In this document: positions 1 to 11,911 of the stretch, in pieces | Layout of the letters: each line of letters starts with the position of its first letter | Position numbering within the stretch: position 1 is the stretch's first letter | NCBI GenBank assembly: GCA_936432065.2 | Contig: OW386287.2 | Coordinates: 186,991,729-187,055,728 of the forward strand | Direction of reading: 5' to 3' | Source of the DNA: Rutpela maculata | Taxonomy: Eukaryota > Arthropoda > Insecta > Coleoptera > Cerambycidae | Length of the DNA stretch: 64,000 nucleotides | Position numbers and translations under genes: made by a program | The notes under the pieces: model-generated | Database searches by the model: none | What the model was told of the DNA's origin: nothing | Seen by the model: only the letters and a program-made list of their open reading frames with translations

Positions 1-109
1 TGGAACCGCTCTCGCTTACCGTCAGAATATCAGGTCAATCTTAGTGTTAGGTGTTTGAAATGATCTGCCTCCGCGGAGATGTCCTGTTATTACTACTTCG
101 TTGAAACGA

Positions 110-495
110 TTAGAGGTTCAAGTTTCTTTCGTCTACTTCCTTGATTTTCATAACTGATGTTATCATGTCCTCCAAGAGTTGCCAGTTTTCCTCTGATTCT
201 AGCAACCTCGGCACCATGTCATCGGGTGTAACTGGGTCGCCTAGCCTATTTATGACTCGTAGTCTTTCTTCTCTCCACCTGCTACACCGGAACACAGTAT
301 GCTCCGCGTCGTCTATCTCCCCGCAGTACATGCATTCTCGATTTCAATCTTCCCGATGTCGTAGACGTACTCTGCAAAGCATCCGTGCCCTGTTAGGGCC
401 TGAGTAAGGTAGAACCCAACATCCCCGTGTTCTCTCTCCATCCATCTTTTTATATCTGGAATGAGTCTCCTCGTCCATCTTCCAGGCCAGAAAAT
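110..495 (-). pseudogene. C-terminal fragment of an R1-like non-LTR retrotransposon ORF2
   Basis: Read on the minus strand, about 495-350 encodes a segment with the motif LTQALTGHGCF followed by AEYVYDIGK. After a frameshift near 345 comes a zinc-binding-like block, ECMYCGEIDDAEHTVFRCSRW, ending at a stop near 110. The TGHGCF block followed by C-x2-C...H-x4-C is the usual C-terminus of R1/I-clade reverse transcriptase polyproteins. The reverse transcriptase domain itself is absent upstream (higher coordinates), so the copy is 5' truncated. Its 3' untranslated region runs off the window start. The frameshift makes it a dead copy. The R1-like assignment rests on motif memory and could be a sister clade. 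Confidence 0.8.
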
Positions 496-1105
496 GTACC
501 TCTTAAAAAAAAATTAAATGAGCCCATTTCTCGAGTCACACCACTGACTTATTACTGAATTATATCAATGAATTATATTTTCCTATTATCATTATAACAT
601 TTATACACCAATTAGTAAATCTACTTTGTCATGTTATTAAAAGATTGCGTGTCAGAAATATGCTGCTTTAGGTATAAATTTATGAAAATCAGGTAATCGT
701 ATAAGTTATCGACCGATCATTATCGCTAAGCATAGACAATGCTGAATCTACACCGTCTGCTCATATTACCGGATGCTGGAATAATGTAATTATTTAACAT
801 TCACATTTGCAATAATAATTATTGTGTATTTAAGCGATATTGCTTAGTTTCAATTTCCAGCGAATGTCTTTTAGGAGTAATATGAAACCAAGAACAATAA
901 ACTTCTACAAAGTACTCAGATTATTATATTTATTTGATTTAATCAAATAGGTAGGTATATTATAACAGCACAAAATTTTTAAAAAATCACAGGCACACAA
1001 AATAAAAAAATGTCAGAATACCATATAACCTTACCTTACATTTTGAATCGCTGAATACGAATTTGAGGTCCAAATTGCGAAATGTCGCATCATCTTTTTA
1101 AATCG
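496..1105. other. AT-rich spacer
   Basis: No coding signal, repeat or structure was recognised between the R1-like fragment and the hAT element. Confidence 0.5.
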
Positions 1106-1113
1106 CGAAAAAC
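1106..1113. repeat. 8-bp target-site duplication, left
   Basis: CGAAAAAC lies immediately before the CAGGGC terminus and is repeated exactly at 2442-2449, immediately after the other terminus. Eight-base duplications are the hallmark of hAT transposition. Confidence 0.85.
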
Positions 1114-2441
1114 CAGGGCTGGCTCTAGGAGGGGCGAAGCGGGCGGCTACCCGGGGCGGCAAATTCTCCAAATCCACAGTTACCAACAAATATAAAAAAG
1201 CTAGGAAACAGTTGTTTCGCTAATCTAGTAATAGTAATGTTAACTTTATATAAATAATTTGTTATTATTAGTTTTTTTTTTGTATATAAAGTAGGTTACA
1301 TACATACATTCTGTTTCTTATATGTGATTTTATTTCTTGTCTAATTTCTGTGGTGTGGTATTTTTTTTAAGTTTCAATACGGTTAATTTTTTCAATTACT
1401 TTATTTTACCCTTTTAAATACAGTAATCATATTGTTGAAAATCCAAAAACTGCTGTAAACCTTACAACTAAAAAAACAAACCATCAAGAATATTCAGTAG
1501 GTGACTCTTAAAATGTTATATAAAATAACGGATTGAAAAGATAGGGTCAGGCGAGGTAAAAATGAGACAGACAGGTAGCGGGGTAAATAAAAGACAAGGT
1601 GATATCCAATCCAGATTGAAATAAATTAAACTAAATTTTATATATGTTTGTTTTGTACATTCAGAACTGTTTTACGTTATCCAATCAGGTCCTATGCCTA
1701 CTGTTAATGTAGGAAAAAACATTATTCAGTAAACTATTTAATTCACTTTTTTAAACAATTTTTGAACGCACTCTTAGTACTTTCTTGGGGATTTTATAGT
1801 TTCTATATTTGCATTGTCCGTATTTGGCAGACGTCAACTAGAAGTGTCATACTTCACATTTTGTGATCAAGTTTATTAATCTGCTAGTTTTAAATCGTCA
1901 AAAATTTGATTTTAACGAAAAAATTAAAATCGGTTTAAAAAAAAGACTAAAGAGACCAAATGGGCAGACTGAAGCAGGCACATTTCAGCTTCCTAATTTA
2001 GGAGAAGCTAGCCCTTCTGTAAGCCTCTTCTTGTTTAGTAAAAAATCTCAATAAATTACATATAAAAGAAAAACCCTCCTCTGTCTTATTTTTGCACTTC
2101 CATTTGTACTACGTCAATAAGAATGGGAATAAATCACGTGTCCTTCATTTGGCCTCCACTGTCTTTTTTTTACCCCACTTGAAGGGTAAAAATGAGACAC
2201 TGTTTAGTTTTGTTTATCAACTAACGGTACTTTTTAGTAAAAAAATACATAGAAATATAGTTTTTCCTGTCATTTTTACATATGATACCAATCTTTCATT
2301 AAATATGACTCGATTCTAAGCAACCTAAAAATTGAAAGATGTTATTTTGTCTCATTTTACCCCGCCTGACCCTGTTATTTATGTAAGAGAGGGGCGGCAA
2401 AATGAAGCTGTGCCCGGGGCGGCAAAATACCTTTCGCCCTG
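1114..2441. mobile_element. Non-autonomous hAT transposon carrying a nested element
   Basis: The element begins CAGGGCTGGCTC and ends, read inward from the right, CAGGGCGAAAGG. CAGGG ends with an exact 8-bp duplication (CGAAAAAC) identify the hAT superfamily. Beyond the first six bases the two ends are not well matched. Both ends carry the subterminal motif CCCGGGGCGGCAAA in the same orientation (about 1150 and 2413), the kind of repeat that hAT transposases bind. No transposase reading frame is present, so it would have depended on an autonomous relative. Most of its interior (1543-2373) is a second inverted-repeat element. Superfamily assignment is firm; the family is unknown. Confidence 0.85.
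1543..2373. mobile_element. Inverted-repeat element nested in the hAT copy
   Basis: The left end AGGGTCAGGCGAGGTAAAAA is mirrored by the right end ending ACCCCGCCTGACCCT at 2373, about 26 bp with a few mismatches. The TIR motif, TAAAAATGAGACA, also recurs inside near 2189-2201. A short open frame at 1863-2054 has no recognisable similarity. No clear target duplication was found (left flank AAAAGAT, right flank GTTATTT), so the superfamily is open. Because it lies inside the hAT element, it is the younger insertion. Confidence 0.7.
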
Positions 2442-2449
2442 CGAAAAAC
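2442..2449. repeat. 8-bp target-site duplication, right
   Basis: Exact copy of CGAAAAAC from 1106-1113. Confidence 0.85.
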
Positions 2450-2717
2450 ATATTTAGGCATTTTTATTTGCAATTTGTTCGAAATAAGAAATATCTGAAA
2501 GTTTAAACATCTCGACAAATGTCATGAGTAGTTCTTTTTATCCGACTGTTAATTTCATCTACGTCTAATATAGGGTTTGCCATCCCGAAGTAATAAAATA
2601 CAATCCCAGGATATCGGGATAAAATTTACATGATCCTGGGAATCCCGAGAATTTGGGATCAAGATTAGGAAGGAATTGAAAAGAATAGTGTAGGTAGTAG
2701 ATACATACATGAATATA

Positions 2718-4191
2718 CCGGGTACCACAGGCTAGTGGCTCCCTCCTATATTTCCTATTTCCTATATTTCCTATATTTTTTAACTTATCATTTGAAATTT
2801 GGGCTGCAAAAACTACCTGTAAGAATAGATTTTTAGACATAAAAAAAGGTATGAGACCATTTCCGTTTTACCCGGAAATGACCGCAACTTTCGATTTTTA
2901 AATGGAACACCCTGTATATTTTTACATATTTGGATGCAAGACAACATTCTGAGTATACCATGAGATTTTCGCGAATTTTTGAGTCGATGTTCAGTTCAGT
3001 AAGCATATTAAGACATTCGTCTAGAGTGCTTTGGAATACCAAAATTTGTTCTACGGCAGGTAAAAGCCAAGGGAAAAATATTTTTCGTTTAATTTCATTA
3101 ATAACTATTTACGAAGCCTCCAAAATTGAACAAATTACTTTCTTATCGGAAACTTTTTTTTTCAAATGGGAAGGTGGTGGCTCATTGTGTTCAATAAATT
3201 ATTTTTTTTTTCTGAATTCATTGATATCCATTTCAAATCTATGCTATTTGTTTTTCTATTTTATTCAATTTATTTAAAAATAAAAAATCACTTTCAAAAT
3301 AATTTTTATTGATCTTTATAGTTTGCACTAGTACTTATACCTATCAAGAAACAAAAGGCTATTATTCACAAAAATGTAGTTATTCTCATTTCATTATTAG
3401 ACATATTATTTTTACAGAGGCAACTACGCTAAAGTTCAAGAAAAATTTTACACACATATGTATTTGTTTGTTTTATCTCTAAGATATACAGAATCGGCAA
3501 ATACATCCTATGATAAACGAGAACAACAAAGAAAACAGAGAAATTAGGAAAAGGAAAACAGATATACTGCTTCCAGCACGTTCCATACTTCGTGAAATTT
3601 TATTTTTATCACTTTGTCGTGTGTCAAAATCATATTGAAAGTGATTCTTTATTTTTAAATAAATTAAATAAATTAGAAAAATAAATAGCATAGATTTGAA
3701 ATGGATATCAATGGATTCAGAAAAAAATCTATAATTTATTGAATAGTATGAGCCACCTTCCCATTTGAAAAAAAAGTTTTGGATAAAAAAGTGATTTGTT
3801 CAATTTTGGAGGCTTCGTAAATAGTTATTAATGAAATTAAACGAATAATTATATTTTTTCCTTGGACTTTACCTGCCGTAGAACAAATTTTGGTATTCCA
3901 AAACACTCTAGACAAATGTCTTAAAATGCTTAAAAAAACTGAACATCGACTCAGAAAGTCGCGAAAATCTCATGGTATACTCAGAATGTTGTCTTGAACC
4001 TAATTGTGTAAAAATATACAGGGTGTTTCATTTAAAAATCGAAAGTTGCGGTCATTTCAGGGTAAACCGGAAATGGTCTCATACCGTTTTTATGTCCAAA
4101 AATACATTTTTACAGATAGTTTCAAATTTCAAATGGATAAGTTAAAAAATAAAGGAAATATAGGAGGATGCCACTAGCCTGTGGCACCCGG
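2718..4191. mobile_element. TA-flanked foldback element, arms about 590 bp
   Basis: The sequence from 2718 inward to about 3305 reappears reverse-complemented from 4191 back to about 3620, leaving a loop of about 315 bp. Termini are CCGGGTACCACAGGCTAGTGG and its mirror, and both ends are bordered by TA (2716-2717 and 4192-4193), as for Tc1/mariner elements. Each arm contains the motif ACAGGGTGTTTCATTTAAAA or a variant (about 2911 and 4019), which resembles the termini of the mariner at 30189-33304. Short frames in the arms mirror each other and are not genes. The arms have diverged by scattered substitutions, so this is not a very recent event. Confidence 0.85.
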
Positions 4192-4446
4192 TATGTACAA
4201 AAATGATTTAATTTTATTCTATCCTGCCTCATTACAACATTACAACATATTAAGAACAAAAACCGGTCGAATATTTATTCCTGAGTGTTGACTAAACCAG
4301 TAGCGTAAAAATAAACTCGTTAAGGATATTATCTCCAAGTAGGGATCTAATTTTTGTGAAAATGGTACTAGCTACGGAAAACGCCCGAGTCTACGCTAGT
4401 TGGCGGTATCGTATCGGTATCTGTATCGGCTTAGAAAGCTCCGATA

Positions 4447-4690
4447 CGCCATCAATTATCGTGAAAGGCAAGACCTTCGCACCACTTTTCAAAGATGGTG
4501 AATGTTTTTCTCACTCAGGAGGTTCATACGTACCAAGTTTTTGATTGCCAGTCGTAAATTTATGATAGTCATCGAATTACACAGGTAAACAGTATATGCA
4601 TTAGGGAATTCTGGTACGCCATCAATTATCGTGAATAGCAAGGCCGTCGTACCATTTTTTAGAGAAGGCGAATATATTTCCACACTCAGT
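4447..4690. repeat. Two-copy direct repeat
   Basis: About 70 bp beginning GCCATCAATTATCGTGAA at 4448 recur at 4618 with around 80 percent identity by eye (both include TCGTGAA, CGTACCA/GCACCAC and the ending CACTCAG). The spacing is about 170 bp. It lies in otherwise featureless DNA, and no protein was recognised in either copy. Confidence 0.6.
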
Positions 4691-4699
4691 ACCAAATCC

Positions 4700-6580
4700 T
4701 AATTGTCATCATTTTTTTTGTGGCTGTTCTTTTACTTTTAGTCGTATTTATTACACTTTTGGAGGCCTGCCCTACGTCCCTGTACCAAAAAAAGGGGCTG
4801 GTATGAGCCTTTTTGTGTTCTACTATTCCAAATTGACAATTCACAAATTTTGGGCGTAAACTTACGACACACAATAAGTGGTCGCCGGGCTCCTGGTCTA
4901 TAACTTATAACAGAAGACTTTTTTGAAGTGTACCTAGCACATTTCACGCTAATACGTTTTCTTTTCCAAACACTTTAATAGACGACATTTTCCATTTTCC
5001 TTTCAGATATGCAGTTTGTAATTTTAATATTTCGTCTACACTTCGTAGCTTTAATTTTTTTCCAAAAAGCCAGAGTTAGGCAACATATTTAAATATGTTA
5101 TAAATACGACCTTTTCAATTTTGAAAATTTCGAAATTGACCAGTCTATATGTGAATATAAAATGGCTTATATTATTTTTTTTAATAAGCAAATAAACCTT
5201 GTCATTAAAACATATTATTATGGGAATCTACTGAATGTACACTTTATTTCACAACACCGCGTACCGCCGTCTTTTCCTTTGTGTTGGACGTTCAATTCAT
5301 TTTGGCCACTTCCTGACTGCTCCAGTACCCTCGGGACATTTATCACTCGTGCTCGTAAAAATAGAGCCCTTATTGTCTTTTGTTTTCTCGTGGACTTGCT
5401 GATGGCAGACAGGTGAGGATAACATCATAGCCGGCGCAGTAAACAGGGAATAACATCTTCAAATGACATGATTATTTATTAAACAGAAATTTAGAAAAAC
5501 ATAATGTCGATATTCATAGACGTTTTAATAATGTTAAGTACACAGTAGTATTAATACATAGAAAATAAGAGAAAATAATAGAAAATAATACAAAAAAAAA
5601 AGAAAAATGTTTCTCAAAATAGAAATTAGTATTTTCAATACATTTATTCAATTTATCTACCAGGCTGAAAATAGCGATGTTCAAAAATCTTGGAGAATAT
5701 AAATGGCTTCGTATCGTAGTCGATTTTAAGTTAGCACAAACTGAATCTAAGGTGAATTATTTGAAATTGTCCAAAAGTTTGGTATCTGCTGATGATGCAG
5801 CTATTTTCAATTCTAACTAAGTCTGATCTAATGGGTGTGAGAAGCCTACAAAGAACTGTAGCTGATCATCATAAATATCTGAAAAATCAAAAATAAGGAA
5901 GAATAAGCCGCTACATAACCATTATTGGATTTTTTTATCTAAAAGTATGTTTGTAAAACACTGATATATCTTTGTATTGTTCAATACCGAAGAAAATATA
6001 ATCTTAAGCTCATTTTTACTTTCTAGCGACAATAGAAATAAAGAAAGGATTGTAACTCAAAAACTTCTTCAAAAACTCGAAGAGATTTCTAAAATGTTCG
6101 TACCTTTGCGAAAAAATACAAATAAACAGAAAAACCCAAAAATGATAATTATTTTTTCAAATATATCTAATAGTCTATCAGCCTAATATGTCCAGTTGGG
6201 TTCACAAAAGTAATTTACACAAAAGTAATTCAAATTAAGTTTCTTAAAATAATTTTTGTAAAATAATTGATTTACCCTCATATTCACCATCGTTAGTTAA
6301 AGAGATAACAAGCTGTTAAAACATTAACAACCCGTTAAAAGGGATAGACATATTCATCAGAGTTAGAAGAAAACAGCCTGTCAAAGTAGCTGACAAGTTA
6401 ACAAGAAAACTTTGGGCAGTTAAGCCACAGAATAAGGAAGGTAGTATTATTTTCTGTGGTTAAGCTTTAAGCCCTATTTATGTTGAGGTTATGAGTGCAC
6501 GGCGTATGATTATATGTAACGTATTAACTGAAATATACTGCAACTCATGTTATTGTAAATGCCCATTCTTTTGGATAAAA
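4700..6580. other. No recognised feature
   Basis: AT-rich DNA with only short chance frames (for example 5162-5416 and 5977-6186), none with recognisable domains or coding bias. Confidence 0.5.
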
Positions 6581-6586
6581 TTTTAG

Positions 6587-6836
6587 ATGGATAGAGTCAA
6601 TTTCCATCCTTCATTGCCATCATCATCTGAAAATAACAATAAGGGAAGGTCGCCCCCGAAATGTCTAAGAACTATCTTATGATGAAGAATTCGGTGATAT
6701 CGAATTTAGGTGAAGATTTCACCTGAATTAGGAAGCCGTGCAGAAGGTAGCAAATATATTGGACGAAATGTTAGAACCTATCAACAGAAGAAATAAACCA
6801 ATATCAAAAATGAATCAGCTGTTAATATTAATATCC
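6587..6836 (+). pseudogene. Probable N-terminal remnant of a PIF/Harbinger (HARBI1-like) transposase
   Basis: An ATG at 6587 opens about 30 residues rich in Ser, Pro and Asn. After a one-base shift, frame 6669-6836 reads YDEEFGDIEFR, then RFHLN, EAVQKVANILDEMLEPINRR and NKPISKMNQLLI, interrupted by two stop codons. The order of a D/E-rich start, an RFHLxxEAV helix, a long amphipathic helix and an RNKPIS-x-NQLL stretch resembles the N-terminus of HARBI1-type transposases. In that family this region precedes a LRFYATG motif and the DDE domain, and neither is present here. The match is from memory of the family pattern and is moderately sure. Confidence 0.5.
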
Positions 6837-6984
6837 AAATCAATGGTGGTGATAAATGGTCACCAACATTTACATTAAAATTGGGTGTAATTATACACGC
6901 AACGGCGGTAAATTTACCCTCATTTTTTATAGCGTAGGGATAAAAAATTGAATTTTGTCACAAAAAATTTAAATTTCATCAGAG

Positions 6985-7185
6985 TTGCTTTAAAAATGGT
7001 ATCTAGGTACTTTCTAAGTAGCTGATACTGAATCTGACGTCAAAAGTTAATAATTCAAAATAGTGAATTCAATATGGCTGCCATAATTGCATAAATATTT
7101 TTGTAGATTTACGTAAAATTTGAAACATGGTGAGTTCAGGATTCTCTGACAACAGACCTGAGGTCAAAGCTTAAAAATTCAAAAC
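6985..7185 (+). repeat. Old dispersed repeat, left part
   Basis: It contains AAGTAGCTGATACTGAATCTGACGTC, the AATTCAATATGGCTGCC block and the CAGGATTCTCTGACAAC block, which recur at 45955-46140, 48915-49215 and, reversed, at 20020-20255 and 26299-26461. No coding potential is evident. The continuation is at 8490-8620, after the element inserted at about 7186. Confidence 0.7.
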
Positions 7186-8489
7186 TACGCACTCAAAGAA
7201 AGTGATAGGTAAATTCAACCAAAAAGAGCATATGAAATCGCGCCTATCTAGTTTCATAGTTAAATCAATCAGAAAAGAATAGTCATACAACTTTATTTGT
7301 TTTCGTAAACAAATAGTAGTTTAATAATCATATCTTCTTGTAACAAATTAAATAGTACAATGACATTTTTTAATGTTCACTAACCATTTTCAATTTGGTC
7401 TACAATTAATTAGTACAACGACTTTGTTTTTTGTTCACCAACTAATTTTTAGGTTGATCTACACTTTATTGTATGATGAAGTTTTTTTTGGTTAGCCAAA
7501 ATCTCAGTATTGAGACATCAGACCACCCAAACCAAAGATTAGAGATCGTTTATAAGATCCATCCAAATATATCGATGGTCCCTGAGAGAATTTGAACATT
7601 GCAATGATGTTATTAATTTTCTATAAATTCATAAGAGTATAAGATAATGCATGATTGATTATTGTCAGTGATTTGTATGTGGCGTCATCTAGGAATAATT
7701 TCTGTAATAGACTACGTGGTAAGCAAGCAAATGTTATGGTAATTCTTTTAGAACTTCTAGAAGACGACAATAATATTGGTTTGTCTACCAAGTACAATAT
7801 TACAGCGAACTAATACTGGGTTAGAATTACAATTCGATAATACATAAAAATAAAGTCTACTATTTATCTAGTTTCATTTGACAAAATTCAACAAATTATT
7901 AGTAAGATGAATAAATTATAGTCTTATGCACCTATTTTTTAAGTTAATGTTTATTTTGTTGTGTGACAATCATCTTTTGTTTAAAAATACTATTAAATAT
8001 ACTTCAATTTAAGAAAATGAACAATATATATATACTATTTTTTTGATTGATTTAACCCACACTATTTGCAAACAAAAGCGCTGATGCGACGTCTTAATTC
8101 ATCAAAGTGGATGGCAGAACGATGTTATGTTTATGTAAACAGAACTGCGGGTTAACTCTACAATAATATTGGTTTATCTGTCAACTATAATAGTACTGGG
8201 TTTACAATTACAATTCGACAATAGTTAAAAATAAAATATACTATTATCTAGTTTAATTTGACAGAATTCAACAAAATAATAGTCAGACGAAAAAAATAAT
8301 AGTCTTATTCGTCTATTTTTTAAGTTAATGTTTGTTTTGTTGTACGAAAACTTCTTATTAATTAAAATAACAATCACCTCTTGTTTAAAAATACCATCAA
8401 TATAATTTAGTTTAACAAAATTAACGATATTGTTAGTTAACCATTTTTTTTTTGTTGAATTTATCCATACTATTTCTTTGAGTGCGGAT
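7186..8489. mobile_element. Inverted-repeat element with internal tandem duplication
   Basis: GCACTCAAAGAAAGTGATAG followed by GTAAATTCAAC at the left end is mirrored at the right end (8445-8489, ending TTTCTTTGAGTGC). Between them, about 320 bp starting TAATATTGGTTTGTCTA (7770) recur at 8167 in direct orientation (TAATATTGGTTTATCTG). The old repeat is interrupted at this point and resumes at GGATATTTT, which confirms an insertion. There is no open frame and no clear target duplication, so the superfamily is unknown. Confidence 0.7.
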
Positions 8490-8620
8490 ATTTTCTTTTA
8501 CTCTCAGAATTATGAAATAAAATTTCACTGTCGCCCGATTAATTGCACCTTACTACCTAATATCGGCCCTGAGGTCGATGTAAAAAGTAACAAATAACGA
8601 ATTCAAACTTCAAAAAATAT
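8490..8620 (+). repeat. Old dispersed repeat, right part
   Basis: The block GGATATTTTCTTTTACT, the GAAATAAAATTTCACTGTCG block and the TACCTAATATCGGCC block match the order seen at 49030-49190. Confidence 0.6.
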
Positions 8621-9830
8621 AATTTTTTTTAACCGTTCCTATATATTTTCAGCATTTGTAAATTTTTGTATCCAATCGTATCTCCATTTTCTCGTGTTAT
8701 TTACCAAATTCGAATAAATTAGCTACAAATGACAAGAATAAGCAACGCGCTATATATATTACTTTATTACTTCATGTTAAAGCATTTAAATGTGCTCTTA
8801 ATTTTCTAGACTACTAAATTTTAATGCAAAGTGTGTGCGAAATATTTACAAACAAAGATATAAATCAGGTTGCAGGCCTTTATAACATTAATCAGTTTGA
8901 CACAATTTATTTACATTTATTAAAAAGTATTTTATTTAAATAACTGTATGTCAAGAACAACAACACAAAAAGTTTTTCGTAATCTGTAGGAAATGTTTTA
9001 GAAAACAGATATATTAAATATTGGAAAAAATCATTAAGCACAATGTCAGCGAAGAAATTTATGACGGCTCAAAATAACCTTATTCACGCATTATATTTTC
9101 ATCATCCGAGTGAAAAGTAGGATTTGTTAACAACAATTTCGAGAATCATTGGACAGCACTTGAATCTAGAAAGAATAAGCTTTCCATTGGTTTTAAAATC
9201 ATTAAGAAATGTTAAAAAATAAGCCTGTAAATGCGGTAGGAACATAAAATGAATCAATGTTCAGCAATACAAAAATTTTCGAAAACAAACATTTACGCCT
9301 TTTGGACTCACGACCAGAATCGCACCCTCTACATTTAGATCCGCAAGGTCATTCCAGTCAATGTACGTATTTTTTCAAAACTATATCTTCGAGTGCACAC
9401 CGTATGACCAAATTTGGCACTCCTGGTTCTCGATCAATTCGTCAATTCGTCAAGTTCTACGACCTGCAGAGTAATTCAACGTATGGCAATTTTTAATAGC
9501 AATTTCAGAGCTTAATAAAAGTTCTAATCTAAAAATGCTATCATTTTTTAGAGTAGAATCTTCTCTTTCCAGAAGCTACGATTAAAATCGATTCCTTGGA
9601 GAATTCCCCAAATAAAAATCGCTTTTATCACCGATACTAACAGCTGAACCGCTGAGCGAGAATCGGAGCCATACGCAGCGGGGTGTGCAATAAAGCCACT
9701 TTTACTTTTACGAGTCTTCGTTTTGCTCTAAACATTTTTCCAAGATTTTGTATTCTTTAGACAATTTTGTAAATGGTCCAAAGTAAATAGGATTTTGGCC
9801 ATTTTCGCTTATTTCAAAATATTACGCTAA
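8621..9830. other. No recognised feature
   Basis: AT-rich DNA. A 79-codon frame at 9257-9496 has no domain, no splice context and no similarity that could be recognised. Confidence 0.4.
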
Positions 9831-9832
9831 TT

Positions 9833-10509
9833 ACTTCCACATCCAGTGGAAGTATAGTAACGACAAAAAAAATTTTTTTAATTTTTATTGTTCAAATAGG
9901 CTTAAACTGTCATGAAACGTCGAGATTTTAAGTTTGAGCCAAAAAAAAATTTCTGTCTGTCTGTCTGTAACTTTTTTGTGCGCACGTTTACTCTGGAACC
10001 GTTTAAGATATTGACTTGAAATTTGGTACACATATGTACTTTAACGAAATCTGGAACTAGATTATATTTTGATCTTGTTTCGTCGAAGGGTTGGTGGGTA
10101 AAGTGGGGTAAATTTGGGGTAAATGGGTAAATCAAGCAGGTAAGAATCCATAAAATTGGTATTTAGTATACACAAGAGAAACCAAGGTCTCAAAAAAATT
10201 TTTGGCATTAGCCACCTCCATTACCACCCCCACCCCATTATTAAAGGGGATGAAAAAAATTGTGATTTAGTGTATGTACAAGAACCAAAAACCTCAAAAT
10301 ATTTTTTTTGCTTCATCCACCCCACTACCACCCTCACCCCACTACCGATGTGGGGTATCGTTTTATGGGTTTTTGGGATAGAGGATTTCAAATATTATAT
10401 TATTAAAGTTCCATAAACAATTATTTCCACATACAAAGTTTTTTCCTTGTGAGTGACTTGGATAGAGAATCTGGATGTGGAAGTAGTGATTCCTTGGGCA
10501 GCGGTTTTT
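9833..10509 (+). mobile_element. HINE1 copy a (Helentron-like non-autonomous element)
   Basis: The hairpin end ACTTCCACATCCAGTGGAAGT (9833-9853) is followed by a GTCTGTCTGTCTGT tract (9953-9967), a C-rich stretch around 10220-10350, and an inverted copy of the hairpin arm (CTGGATGTGGAAGT, about 10471) near the end CCTTGGGCAGCGGTTTTT. A terminal palindrome at one end, a short asymmetric inverted repeat at the other and a central GTCT microsatellite match INE-1/DINE-1-type HINEs. The hairpin abuts TT in the flank, as in every copy here that retains it. There is no coding capacity. Confidence 0.75.
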
Positions 10510-10784
10510 AACGTTTTCGTTTTGTATCTCTTTTCGAAACCTACATAGTCTGAAATGTGAAAATTCGTAAAAATATCGGAGAGTGATTTTTACAAGCTTT
10601 TATTTAACTTGCCTTTACTGGAGCGCAGTTCGGTTTTCACCGTCTATAGTGGATGGATTTTCAAGAAAATTTTTTAATTAAATTTCTAATCGTAAGTACT
10701 TTAATCTTTTACATTAAAAAAATTTTGCTATCGAATGAATCTTCATATTTTTCGCAATAAAATTGATTATTTTTTAATTTTCTA
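10510..10784. other. AT-rich spacer
   Basis: No feature seen between HINE1 copy a and the 5' truncation point of the CR1-like element. Confidence 0.4.
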
Positions 10785-11223
10785 TCTTAATTGCTCGATC
10801 GAAATAAACCAGCCATATGTATCTTCGTGGATTTAGTGAAGGCTTTTGACACGGTAAGCCACAAGACCTTGTTAGAAAAATTGGAAAACCTTGGAATCCG
10901 AGGAATCATACTAGAGTTATTCCGTAGTTATCTAACAAATAGGAAACAAAAAGTTATAATTGACGATGTGACTAGTGAGGAAAGGATAGTGACATATGGA
11001 GTACCTCAGGGAACGATTTTAGTATTATTTACAATTTACTTACCCTATCTTCAAAAGAAAATATATCCTATGCAGATGATACTTCAATATTTTTTGAAGG
11101 TGATAACTGGTTGGATTTGCGACACTCTGTATCTACGGAACTGAAAAAAATTAAAACATGGTTCGACCAAAATTTACTAACATTAAATTGGGATAAAACT
11201 AAATATTTGGCTTTCACATCGTA

Positions 11224-11911
11224 TAAAAAAAAACCGCTGCCCAAGGAATCACTACTTCCACATCCAGATTTTCTATCCAAGTCACTCACAACGAAAAAAT
11301 TTTTTTATGTAGAAATAATTGTTTATGGAACTTTAATAATATAATATTTGAAATCCTTTACCCCAAAAACCCATAAAACGATACCCCATATCGGTAGTGG
11401 GGTGGGGGTGGTGATAAGGGGGTAGTAGTGAGGGCGGATGAAGTAGAAAAATATTTTGAGGTTTCTGGTTCTTGTACACACACTAAATTACATTTTACAA
11501 TTTTTTTTCATCCCCTTTAATAATGGGGTGGGGGTGGTAATGGGGGTGGCTAATGTCAAAATTTTTTTTGAGACCTTAGCTTCTCTTGTATATACTAAAT
11601 ACCAATTTTATGGACTCTTACCTGCTTGATTTACGTATTTACCCCAAATTACCAATTTACCCCCCCCAACCCTTCGACGGAACAAGATGAAAATATAATC
11701 TAGTTCTAGATCTCGTTAAAGTACATATGTGTACCTCAAGTCAATATCTTAAACGGTTCCAGAGTAAACGTGCGCACAAATAACGTTACAGACCGACAGA
11801 CAGACAGACAAATTTCTTTTTCGCTCAAACTTAAAATCTCGACGTTTCATAACATTCTAAGCCTATTTGAACAATAAATATTTTTTTAAATTTTTTTGTC
11901 GTTACTATGCT
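11224..11911 (-). mobile_element. HINE1 copy b, inserted in the CR1-like element
   Basis: It starts with the A-run and ACCGCTGCCCAAGGAATCAC (about 11232) and reads as the reverse of copy a through the G-rich block, GACCGACAGACAGACAGAC (11791-11809) and GTCGTTACTAT. The terminal hairpin is lost: the sequence leaves the family at GCTTAGG. The insertion splits the reverse transcriptase frame after the codons for AFTSY. The opposite orientation to copy a makes 9833-11911 an inverted pair with the reverse transcriptase fragment between. Confidence 0.75.

Noticed and set aside
2833..3691. Frames in the foldback arms at 2833-3042, 2930-3277 and 3479-3691
   Set aside because: They are mirror-image arm or loop sequence of the foldback element, without domain content.
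5162..5416. 84-codon open frame
   Set aside because: No recognisable domain, splice context or repeat relation; consistent with chance in AT-rich DNA.
9257..9496. 79-codon open frame
   Set aside because: No domain and no supporting signals; could not be distinguished from chance.
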